Origin: Cunninghamia lanceolata
Taxonomy: Eukaryota > Streptophyta > Pinopsida > Cupressales > Cupressaceae
Assembly: GCA_027924645.1 (NCBI GenBank)
Contig: BSBN01000297.1
Coordinates: forward strand, 62,001 to 126,000
DNA length: 64,000 nucleotides
Reading direction: 5' to 3'
Shown here: positions 36,493 to 46,751 of the stretch, in pieces
Numbering within the stretch: the first letter of the stretch is position 1
Layout: every line of letters begins with the position of its first letter
Program-made: the position numbers and the translations under genes
Notes under the pieces: generated by a model
What the model was told of the DNA's origin: nothing
Seen by the model: only the letters and a program-made list of their open reading frames with translations
The model's database searches: none

Positions 36493-38438
36493 CAACCCTT
36501 AACAAAATGGATTTGTAGGAAGAATGGGCAAGATGTTGATGGAGAAGGATAGGAGTATGATCAATGAATCCATCTTAGAATAAAAGTTTTCTGTAGAAGC
36601 ACTTGCCATAACTTGTTACCTAGTTAATAGATCTCTTATATTAGATCTTTTTTATAAGACACCTATGGAGGTGTGGTTGGGAAAAAAACCCTCACTACGA
36701 CATCTTCAATTCTTTGGTTGAGAGGCATATGCACATGTGCCTAGGCAGAAGTAGTCAAAGTTGGAGAACAAGGCTATAAAATGTATCTTCATTGGCTATG
36801 GTGTTGGTGTGAAAGGATACAAGATTTGGGATCTTGTGGCTAAAATGGTTTTTCATAGTAGAAGTGTTATCTTTAGAGAAGTCAAGCCTTCTTCCACATT
36901 ATTATAGCTAGAGAAGGATGGAAATAAAGATGTGGTTCAACTAATCCCAAAGACCAAGAAGGTTGAACTAAAAGTCCATGAAGAACTTGAAGAGGAGGAG
37001 ATCTTAGATAGTCTAGAGAGTTTTTAAGAAGAAATAGAACCTCCACCTTAGTCATTGAGGAGGCCCACACATCAAAGACAACAACCAAACATGTATACTC
37101 CTCTTGATTGGAGATGTATCTTTGCTCTGATTACTAACACCAATGATCCTAAGACTATGAAAGAGGCTATGGGTATGGATGATACAAAGTCCAAGAAAGT
37201 GACCATGGATGAGGAGATGGCTACATTGAAGAAAAATGACACATGGGACTTAGTACCTTTGCTTAATGGACAAAAACCCAATGGATGCAAATGAGTGTTC
37301 AAAATAAAAATTGGTTTAGATGGTAGTGTTGACAAGTACAAGGTGAGATTGGTTGCAAAGAGATATTCCTAGGTTGAGGGAATTGATTATGGTGAGAATT
37401 TCTCTCCAGTTGCTAAGTTGACATCCATTTAGTTCTTATTATCTATTGCATCAAATTTTGACTTTAGGGTTGAGAAAATGGATGTGAAGACAAACTTCCT
37501 TCATGGTGATTTGGAGGAAGAAATTTATATGACAAGCTAGAGTACTACATTGAAAAAGGTAAAGAAAATTTGGTTTGTAAGTTGAAGAAACCTTTGTATG
37601 GTCTTAAGCAATCACCTAGGATATGGTACCAAAAGTTTGATTCTTTTGTGTTGGGACTAGCGTTTATGAGATCCAAATTAAATCATTGTATCTATTATAA
37701 GATGAACAATTATCATTTCCTTATTTTCACATTATATGTTGATGATACATTGTTTTCAGTAGCGGTAAGGGCATGATTTGTGAATTAAAGTATCAACTTT
37801 CAACACAGTTTGAGATGAAAGAGTAAGGGAATCCTAGATTCATCATGGGGATGGAGATCAGAAGATATAGAGCTAATGAAAATCTTTCCTTAAGCCAAAG
37901 AAAGCATTTGAACTCAGTGCTGAAGAAATTTAGCATGACAACTTGCAGACCAATGTGGGTTCATATTTCAGTGGGGACTAAGTTATCAATAGAGTAATGT
38001 TTGAATTCTCTTAGTGAGATGGAGGATATGGATAAAGTATCTTATGCTAGTGTTGTTGGGAGCTTAATGTACTCTAAGGTTTGCAAGGAAGTAGTGTGGT
38101 TGAAGAGGTTAAGTGACAGTATTAATTTTAAGTCATATTGTGGGGAAATTCTATTCACAAAGTGCAATTTATCTAGTAAGAAATCTTGTTTACTATGCTA
38201 GAATCAATCATATTGATGTTAAATATCATATTATAAGGGAAATAGTTGAGAGTAGGCAAGTCTAGATGGAGAATATTGATACTCGGGTAAATACTTCTAA
38301 CTCTTTGACAAAACCTGCAAGTAATGCTAAGTTCATTTGGTGTAGGGATGAGATGGGCTTGTCCCATTCCTGAGTATGAGGTTAGATTCTTGGATTGAAC
38401 ACTGTACTCTCTCCTGTGATAAATATCAATTGGGAGAA
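36493..38438 (+). pseudogene. Decayed copia integrase-RT-RNase H, right part
   Basis: The 3' portion of an older Ty1/copia element interrupted by the Tat array. It starts inside the integrase core (stop-Q-N-G where copia has Q-Q-N-G, near 36500) and continues EVWLGKKPSLRHLQFFG and KCIFIGYGVGVKGYKIWD. RT begins near 37190 (EEMATLKKNDTWDLVPL) and has LYVDD at about 37734-37748. RNase H ends with IDVKYHIIREIVESRQV (about 38210-38270) but lacks its middle. About ten stops and several frameshifts make it inactive. The purine tract TGGGAGAA (38431-38438) precedes its LTR. Confidence 0.85.
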
Positions 38439-39388
38439 TGTTGGGACTTGGATGATATTCACCTGCAAAGAGTCCTTATAGGAAGAGTTTGTTTGTAGAA
38501 TGCAATGTGGTAAGATGCAGTGAGTTTTAGGAGTTGCAATAAAACATGCATGTTGGTTTACATGTGGTGGTGTTGTGACAACAACTATAAGTCATTTGAA
38601 GAACTTACAATTGCAAATGTAAAACAATGTTTGCTAGAAGCATCAATGGTAATACAAGAGCACTTGCAGTAGAGATGGAGTTTGTGCGGCATAATCTAAG
38701 AGTAAGATAATGTTATAAAATATGAAAAAAGGTACCACAAGTAGTTAGAAGTAATGTTATGTTTGTATGTGCTACTAAAAGTGTAGAGTTGGTAGTGGTG
38801 GCTATATCAAAAAGCATGATCTCATCGATAATGTTAAGGGTGTAACTATTGATTCATTAGTGTGCAATAATGAGTATGTATACAGGGTGACTATCCACAT
38901 GGAGATTGGTGATATGTGTGGTATGTTGACATCATAATATGGTCAAAATATAGTTGCATGGATCTTGGTATTCCACATGTTGGTTGGATAGTTATACAAT
39001 TGGAATTCTCATGTGCATGTCTATATGTATCATCTCATGTGAAGGTGCCAGGGTTGGATGGTTGTATGGATTATAAAAGTTAGCATTGGATTGAACATTG
39101 TTGGTGTGAGATATTAGAGAAACTACATAAGAAGTATGTTGTAGGTTGAGACTCTATAAAAGGCCTTGTTGTATTAAATCCTTGATTTTAAATGATATGA
39201 TTATGAACATCTTTTGATGGTGGGTTTTCTCTTGTGATGGTTTCCCACATAAATATTTGAGTCTTGTGTAATCTTGTGTATGCATACTATTCCTTTTACT
39301 TATGTGAATACTATTAGATAGATTTTGTAAATATTGTTGACTATTTTTGGTGCACATAATCTTAAGCTTCTTTAATCCCAATTTATCA
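38439..39388 (+). repeat. 3' LTR of the decayed copia element
   Basis: Starts TGTTGGGACTTGG straight after the purine tract. It contains a TATA box (TATAAAAGG, 39155-39163) and a U5-like stretch. The right end is approximate (a CA at 39387-39388), since the 5' LTR is outside the window and cannot be compared. Confidence 0.65.
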
Positions 39389-40118
39389 GTCGCCTACAAA
39401 AAGGGTGCAAATCCCCAAAATTTCAAGAATTATTTAAAGGCTCTTATTTGTAATTTATAATAGACCTAAGGGTCATCAAAAGAAACTAATTTTTTGATCT
39501 TAAATTAGTAATAAAATCTAAAAACTAGCTCTCTTCTCTTGCTATTTTTGAATCTCACAATGACAATACACATACAAGGAAAATGCTAATTTTATTAGAA
39601 CACATAAAAGGCAAAGACAACCTTGTGGATAATTGGTTAAGTTGTGATTTAATTCCTACTATGGTGGATCATCCTGTCCTAGGATTTAATTACTTTAGAA
39701 TAAAAAACATGAAATTCTCTAGAATACATCAGAATGTCTAGTTCCAAATTCTAAGAGGAGTTGTGCCTCAATATACTCATTATTCTAGAGTATCTTCCCA
39801 AGATCTACAAAACACTAGAGCACTTGAAGTTTTTGCAGTCAATGTACAAAATAGAGGAAAAGTTATAATAAATCACCTACAAATTGATTTACAGTATATT
39901 ACGTTTATATATTTAGTAAGAAAACCTAAATGGACTTGGGTCATAAAAATAAATTGTGGATATACAAGTCATTTATATGACTTTGTAAAAGTGATGGACA
40001 TCCTATTCTCAACACCGAGGAAGAACATTTAGAATAAACTATCATGGGTGCAATCATAAGAGATGATTGTCATGAGAGTCTTGATGGTGACTCATTGTCA
40101 TTGATGTCAAAAAGGTCT
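39389..40118. other. No recognisable gene
   Basis: AT-rich. An 89-codon open stretch at 39763-40032 (+) has no family resemblance I can see. A CATTGATGTCAAAAAGG sequence at about 40098-40115 looks like the end of a copia internal region just before its 3' LTR. Confidence 0.4.
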
Positions 40119-41459
40119 TGCAAGATCTTGGGTTGATAATCAGGAGTATATCATCTTGTGTGTTGTTTGTTGTTGCAGTGAAATATCTGTTCACAATTTG
40201 TCATGATCTTCATAGATGTGGTCTTCAATCAGTATATCTCCAAGCATGACAAAGTTGAAATGATAAGATTCTATCAGGGGTCAGTATGGTTGCATGAAGT
40301 TTGTTCATCAAACGAAAGGTTTGTTCATATTATTCTTTTGATTAGGAGCAGTTGCAGTAGTGAGTAATCAGATGTGTCAGATATGTTGTTTGAAGTTGTT
40401 TTCTTTGTATGAGTCTTCATTAGTGTTGATGACGATATTTCACTTCTCAAGGCATACAGTGAATTTACATCTGCAGAGATAGACAAAGATCTACATATGA
40501 TTTACTCATGGACTTTACTTGATCTTCATGTGGAATGAAAAGATTTGAGAAAGACATCAAATGTCATAAGCATTTAATAAAGCATCAAATATGCTCAAAT
40601 TGGAGAACATGGGTTAAATATGAAAAAGTCTTTAAATATGTGGAGCATGTTTTTAGGAAAAGACATTGAATTGTTTTAGAAGATCGTGTTTTATGGAAAG
40701 GGGCTGATTTTTTAAATATACTATGGGGAGCACATTATAAGGAGCATTTTTTTTAAGGTGCTTTATGCATAAAATAAAAGCATTGAATATGCTTTATTTT
40801 TTAGAAAAATATTGAAGAGTCTTATTTGTTTATGAAGAGCACGTTTTTTTTCTAAAGAGCTTTCGAATAAGCTATATTAAGCTTTATGAGTTTATTTAAA
40901 AAGGAGACCATGATTGTGTTTTAAAAGACATAAAAATCTTTATTTAGTGTGTGGAGTTCAGATTTTTTAGGAAGGCATAAGAGATTTTTCTTAAGACTAT
41001 TTTTAGTCTTTTTTTAATAAAGGAAAAGGCACGAAATTTATAAAGCTTGGAATGCTTTTAGGAAAAGGCACGAATTTATGCCTTGTTTTTTTAAAAAAAG
41101 TTTTTTTTAAGAAATTTGTTAAATTTCTATTTTATTTAAAAGGCTTGAATTCAATATAGAATGCATATGAGTTTTTCAAGGAGCCTTTATAGGAGATGGT
41201 TGATTTTTTAAAAGCAATATTTTTGGAAAAAGCCATTGAAGAATTTAGTGAATTTTTTTTATGTGAGAAGATTGATTTTTGATAAATCATTTTGCATAGA
41301 AGATGAACAATTTTTTTGTTTTCTTGAGAAAATAAAGAGGTTGTTTGCAAAGAAGAATTTGAGGAGATTTTCTTTTGTAAAGCAAATATTTATGGAGAAA
41401 TTGGAGATTGATTTTGAGAGGATTGCTTTGACAGAGAATATAAAAATATCCGATGATTA

Positions 41460-41990
41460 TATTGCAGATTAGTGAAGTTATTTATGCAGATTGAAAAGAT
41501 TGAAGAGTCATCTTTGAAGGAATATAAAGAGATGAATTTTTTTTGAAGGAACAAAATGTTTTTATCAATTATTTTGTGAGCAGGGCATTGGATGCAGATT
41601 TTTAGTTTCGAAGATGATATTTTTGCAGATTGAAAATATTGTTTTAATCCAAAGAGAGATTGAAGATACTCTTGCAGATTGAGAAGAAGAAGAAGCTCAA
41701 GGGTTTTGAATGTAAAAGCTTGGAAGTTTTTAAGGAGATTTTTTTTACAGATGATTTGTTTTGAAATTTGGAATATGAAGATTTATTTTCTTTGCAGATT
41801 GGAGAATACAAAAAGAAGATTCAAGATGAAAATTGAAAAGAAAATGATTTTATTTTGTAGAAATGTAATTTGTTGCAGGATAAAAAGAGGATACAAGAAG
41901 AGTTTTTATTTTACAGGGCACTGATTAATATTATTGAAGATTTTTGTATAGATAAATTGTTTATGCAGATGTCAAGGGTTAGAAGGTGAA
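41460..41990 (+). repeat. Dispersed TGCAGATT repeats in C-poor DNA
   Basis: TGCAGATT occurs at about 41464, 41486, 41596, 41631, 41669 and 41797, each embedded in similar GATTGAA/GAAGA context, with related TGCAGG and TGCAGATG forms near 41874 and 41965. It looks like an eroded tandem repeat. Confidence 0.5.
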
Positions 41991-42274
41991 ATTGACACAA
42001 AAATAAAGAAGAAGCTTTTGAAGAGAAGAGGAACATCAAAAGTCTTTTTATTTACAATAATCTTTCAGGTGCATTGATGCAACCTTATAAATAGACAGAG
42101 ATGAAACATAAAAAATATGTAGTGTTGTTGGTTGGATCAGAATAAAGGATTGTTGAGTGTATCCGGATGTAAGATTAATTTTGAACAGAATGACCATTTG
42201 ACAGACATATGTTTTGTATTGAATTGAAACAGAGTATCCCTCTGATTTGTTTATTACATCTGTTGGTGATTTGG

Positions 42275-42495
42275 TTTGCCAGTGAGGCACAGTATGCCAA
42301 TGAGGCCTCGTATTAGCCAGTGAGGGTTTTTGGTCAGTGAGACCTATTTGTTTACTAGTGAGGTATATCAATGTTGGAAGTGGGTGCTTCTGTTTGGTAT
42401 TGGAGTTGGTGCTCCATAAGGAGTTGGTGCTCCTAGATACATATTCTAGCCAGTGAGGCATGTTTTCCAGTTAAGCCAGTGAGGCAGTTTTCAGT
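42275..42495 (+). repeat. CCAGTGAGG repeats and duplicated GGAGTTGGTGCTCC
   Basis: Variants of GCCAGTGAGGC recur about seven or eight times. GGAGTTGGTGCTCC occurs twice in a row (about 42401-42434), and its ends are complementary (GGAG/CTCC). These lie in the R/U5 part of the putative LTR. Confidence 0.6.
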
Positions 42496-42983
42496 GGTTT
42501 TTCTACCTAGAGAGGGTTTTCCACTCCAGTAATTCTTGTATTAATGATATGCTTCTATGTGTGTTCTTGCTTCTATGTTAAGATTTATCTCTATGTGGTC
42601 CTGCTCATAATTTTCATTATCAAACTTATACATATATGTGTAATAGTTCATTATGACTTTCTCTTTCTGAGTCTTGTAAATTAAAAGTTATAATAAGTTG
42701 CAAAAATCTACACAACACTGATTCACCCCCCCTCTCAGTGTTGTCCGGACTCCTACAAGTCTCATTTTCATATCAACATACAAAGAAATGATGATAATAC
42801 TAACTAGAATATCCAACATAATTTCTAGATCACAACCTTTTTCCGTATTACTAGAGATAATTTATGGGATGAAGTGGAAGATATGTTGGTGGCCCCATAA
42901 GTAAATTATTCTCCATCCTTGTTAGACAAAAGTAGTATATCCATGTGAAATAAAGTTTTGTATAAAGTAAAAGTAGTAGATAA

Positions 42984-43312
42984 TGTTGACAGAGATTACA
43001 ATTATCCTCACTTTTGCATTACTTTTTACTTAGGTTTCTCGATAAACTTCTTTTGTACCAAATGATTAGGTATTTATTTTTACTATATATAGAGTCTCTA
43101 AAGTCATTTGGAATTGGGAAGTTTAGAGTCTTAGGAGAGTCTATAGTAATCATGGGCTCTTCTCTTGTGCTTTGTACGATCTAGAGAATCATAAACTTGT
43201 AATAAGAATCCCTATAAATTGTTTTGATATAATATCTAAAGTCGTAACCATCCGACCCTCAACCTCTGTTACTATTTACCCATTCTTGCTAGTTGTGTGA
43301 CCTCTCTGTAAT
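42984..43312 (+). repeat. Candidate small copia LTR
   Basis: TGTTGACAGAGATTACAA begins a ~330-bp stretch with a TATA-like ACTATATATAG (about 43082), followed three bases later by a tRNA-iMet-like primer site. No partner LTR is in the window and a clear CA end is missing, so this stays tentative. Confidence 0.35.
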
Positions 43313-43315
43313 TTA

Positions 43316-43328
43316 TGGTATCGTAGCC
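43316..43328 (+). other. Degenerate tRNA-iMet primer site
   Basis: TGGTATCGTAGCC against the canonical TGGTATCAGAGCC, two mismatches. Confidence 0.4.
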
Positions 43329-43689
43329 ATTGTGCAAGGGAATTTTTCTCTATCATATACTAACCTAGGGGCTTTTACCATTCCTCTTACTATGGTGAAT
43401 AATACATGCTTATTTATACTACCATAAGGAGAATAATTATCTATAAATTTTTTGTCTAATATTACATCTACAAGCATTTTATCTAGATTAAAGAAACCAC
43501 ATTTACCTTCTTTGGCTCTATTATAATAGGTTCTTGATGCTTTTATTTATTACAAGAAAACTCATTTTCTTATATGTCCATGCTCCTATATTCATTATTT
43601 TTATTCAAATATCACCACTCTAATAATATTGGACTTTTACAAAATGATAATGATGACATGGTATCTATTTATGCATCATACATCCTACT

Positions 43690-44310
43690 ATTAATTGAAA
43701 TCAAAAATAAATTGAGAAGACCTTCCATGAATATGTGTTGCAATATATTCTAGCTTAGATGTTTTTAAGAATCTGTAAGGATTGACAACACAATTTTGGC
43801 TTTAGATGGATCAAGAGCATATAATTCCTATGATGAAGGGAACTCATTATATTATTTTGTAGTGTATGGTTTTTGGAAGCATATATCATCTTCACAATAT
43901 TCTTCTTTGGTATCTTCTATCTTGCACTTATTCCTAAACCATGTTTGTTTTGGTTCAGGTGCTTTAGTGGTATCCTTTTCTTCAAAATTAAGAATTATGG
44001 AAGGCTTACAAGAGGGACATTCTTCATCATAGGTAGGATTTCTTGGATCTGCCTAGTTTGCTTCTCATACCGGTTGATTTTGTCTTCTTTTAAATTTATT
44101 TTTGATCTAATCTTTAGAAATTATAATGGCTAAAAAGACACATAAGTTGTTGGAGTGGATGGTTTTCTTACTGGAGGCAATGGAGACCAATAATGTTGTG
44201 GAATTCTACCTTAGAAGACTTCTCTTGCAAAATGAGATCCTCTTCCTCGTCTATTATCATGCCATGATTTGTTCATCATGGTGGTCATAGAAGGAAAAAA
44301 ATTACATCAG
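43690..44310 (-). pseudogene. Decayed minus-strand coding remnant, unrecognised
   Basis: Read on the minus strand, this gives protein-like stretches broken by stops and at least one frameshift: RRGRGSHFAREVF then PLPPVRKPSTPTTYV (about 44270-44130), and further on PTYDEECPSCKPSIILNFEE and KQTWFRNKCKIEDTKEEY (about 44020-43880). The Gly/Arg- and Pro-rich part followed by a Cys-containing part suggests the C-terminal half of some gag, but I cannot assign it. Confidence 0.35.
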
Positions 44311-45254
44311 ATATTATGGGAGGATTTGGATAGAGTTTCCCCTTACAAAATGAACATATATTATACTCAAGAAAATACAAAACTAATATTGGAACCATAC
44401 ACTTCTATGAGGAAACTAGATGCCTAGACTAGCAAGTGTCACATTGTCTTGAACCAACACTTCCAAAAATCCACCCTTGAGCTCCAAACCTACAAATAAA
44501 CTCTCCAAAGGCCTTCTCCAATATTAAACCTACATAAAAACATTTGGGTAGCTAACCCAAACTTGTTCTCTATTCCTCCTTTTATCAAATTTTTAATGTG
44601 ATGCCATAATGAGAAGTGTTTCAAGGAATTTCCAAGAAAGAGCAAGAGAGAAAGGAGAGAGAAAATGGGAGCTCCTCCCTCAATGTGGAATTAATTTTCT
44701 AATACTAAGAGATAATTTAGGAGTTGAATTCTAGAAATAAGTCATGAGTGGCACCATTCTTCAAGGAGTCAAATTTGGCATGTAAGACCCAAACAAGGCT
44801 CCTAAAATTTAGCATTGATCATGCAAGACAAACAAACATGACATAAAAATTCATCTTAATTGCAACTCCTTCACATGGGCACATCACTTGGGTATCTAAT
44901 CGTGCAAACAAGGGTGACACAGGAAAATTGCAACTCCTTGTAAGATTAACTCATGGAGACTCCCCTTTCTAAGCACTTGAAATGCAAGTCAACACCATAT
45001 GTGGGGAGTGAAGTCCTCTACATGTATTAGGTTCCAATTTGAGAGGGGAAGTGATTCAAATTTAAATTTCCAAATTTATTTACAACCAACAAAAAAATAG
45101 ACACAATTTGTTTTATTGATGTTGATTTCTCAATTTTGCAAGATGCTCCTGCATTAGACACCTAGAGTAAGAAATAATGTGGTCTCATACTCACATGGTG
45201 GTTTGTAGTGTCTTAGGCCTCTGTCCTTTTCCTCTTCCAACTTTTGGTTAGGCC
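44311..45254. other. No recognisable gene; left flank of the chromovirus
   Basis: Contains the direct repeat at 44439-44572. The last ~130 bp (reverse strand) appear to continue, in the same frame, the minus-strand scrap now at 52890-53131. Confidence 0.4.
44439..44572. repeat. Diverged direct repeat, left copy
   Basis: TCACATTGTCTTGAACCAAC and the following ~110 bp match 53062-53194 in the same orientation, with scattered differences (shared CAAATAAACTSTCCAA and GCTAACCCAAAC). Confidence 0.75.
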
Positions 45255-45259
45255 ATGTT
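45255..45259. other. Target site duplication, left copy (ATGTT)
   Basis: ATGTT before the 5' LTR equals 52890-52894 after the 3' LTR. Confidence 0.92.
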
Positions 45260-46727
45260 TGGTGCAGGGCACCTAGGAGCAGTCTGACACCTCAAGCATT
45301 TTTTTATGCATTTTGATAAGCTATGTTTTGTTTTGATTGTATGTGTGGTAACAAGGCTTCAGCCATGTTTGTATGGTCCCTTTTGTGTGGTCAAGATGAT
45401 TGAGGTGACCCTATAAACCTCAATCATGCTTAGTCCACTTGGATCCTTGTTGTGCCAATTAGGCCTAGAAGGTCTAAGGATTGGTTTTCGAGTTTTTTTT
45501 GGTTGTTTTAATGTTTTAGTATGTTGGAAGGAGTTTGTTGATCATTTGGACTCCATTGGATGAGCCAAACAAATCAACCTCCTTGTGTTAATGCAAAACA
45601 CCATAGTTGTCAAAGGTGTTATGTGTTGGGTCGGTTCAAAAACCACTTTGGGCAGTTAAATGCTGTTGTAGAAGTTGGAAACCAACTTGGATGGGTTAAT
45701 ATGGTGGATATCTGACTCCAGTACGAGGGAGGAAGTTTTTGTACGGAATTTGGGCACAAAATTCAAGAAAACTGACTATTTTTCTCTATTTTTCTTGCTG
45801 TGTACGGACTGTACGGACTTTTCATGTGTGCAAATGATATTTTTCTGAAAGCTCTTGGAGTCAGGGTTCCAATGCAACTAGTTTGAGGTCTTGAAGTGGT
45901 CGGAGTCAAAAGTTATTGAATTTTCTTTCAAAACTGGTCTAGAAACCCTGTTTTCTAGGGCAGTCCCACAAATTTGGCCCTAGAATGCATTTCCACCGAT
46001 GAAATTTCATACCACTCGGTGAAATGCAGGCTAGGGGTGTATACTACTTGATTCCAAAAGCATTTTCTGAGAAAATACAGTTTACTATTTTTAATGTGAT
46101 GCCCTAGGTCAAATATCTCTATGTATTTGACTGAATTTATGCAATTTATTGTTGTATTTGACAAAACCCTAAGAGGATGAGTGAATGAATGGTGGATTTG
46201 TGTTGTTTGGGGATGGTAGAGTCATTCCAAGTTCCTTCCCCTGACCTATGCACCCAATTTTGAGCACTTGCTTTGTAACCTAGCCTAAATTGATCAATTA
46301 GGCCTAGAGACCTAGTAGGCGTTCTGGATTGCTGGAGTAGAGTTGGAGCAGGAGATTTGGAGGTTTGTTAGGGTCCCCTGAAAGGTGTTCAATTCCATCA
46401 TTTGTTTGCCTAGACCTTTGGGATTTTGTCAAGTTTTGTTGAGAAAACCTAGTTTGGAGGGCTAGTAGCCTTACTAGTCAAGGTATAGGTTGAAGAGTTT
46501 TGGGAAGTTGGAGATCAAACCAACTGCATAGAAGGTGTTTGTTGATCTGTATTAAGGTGTTGGAGAAGCCTTAGGGGTTGGACAATAGTCCGGACATCAA
46601 ATCCTTCATATGCCTTGTATGTGCCTTTGGTTGGTTGGTTGGTTGAAGGCTAGTTGAAGTGGGTGAGTGGGCAAAGGACAATAGAGTAAACCTTTGTGTG
46701 TTGCTTCCCTTGTGCCACTCCGCATCA
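45260..46727 (+). repeat. 5' LTR of the chromovirus
   Basis: 1,468 bp, TGGTGCAG...CCGCATCA; the ends form a near-perfect inverted repeat. A TATA-like CTATAAACC lies at 45411-45419. The U5 end contains GGTTGGTTGGTTGG (about 46629-46644). Confidence 0.93.
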
Positions 46728-46729
46728 GG

Positions 46730-46742
46730 TGGTATCAAAGCC
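46730..46742 (+). other. Primer binding site, tRNA-iMet
   Basis: TGGTATCAAAGCC, two bases after the LTR end; one mismatch to TGGTATCAGAGCC. Confidence 0.9.
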
Positions 46743-46751
46743 ATCAAAGAG

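Larger units (their letters stand above)
40119..42757 (+). repeat. Possible long copia-type LTR, or LTR plus unknown sequence
   Basis: The right end has copia LTR hallmarks: GATTCACCCCCCCTCTCAG near 42719-42737, resembling the U5 end of the 16-23 kb element, then a CTCCTACA terminus (about 42757), with GAGAGGGTTTTCCACT upstream (about 42511). The left end is a guess based on the purine-rich AAAAAGG just before it. The middle (about 40600-42060) is very poor in C on the plus strand. No second LTR copy is present in the window to confirm it. Confidence 0.35.

Noticed and set aside
39763..40032. 89-codon ORF as a gene
   Set aside because: No motif, no homologous copy in the window, and length expected by chance in AT-rich DNA.
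42275..42495. CRISPR-like array
   Set aside because: Repeats are short, imperfect and irregularly spaced, in plant retrotransposon sequence.
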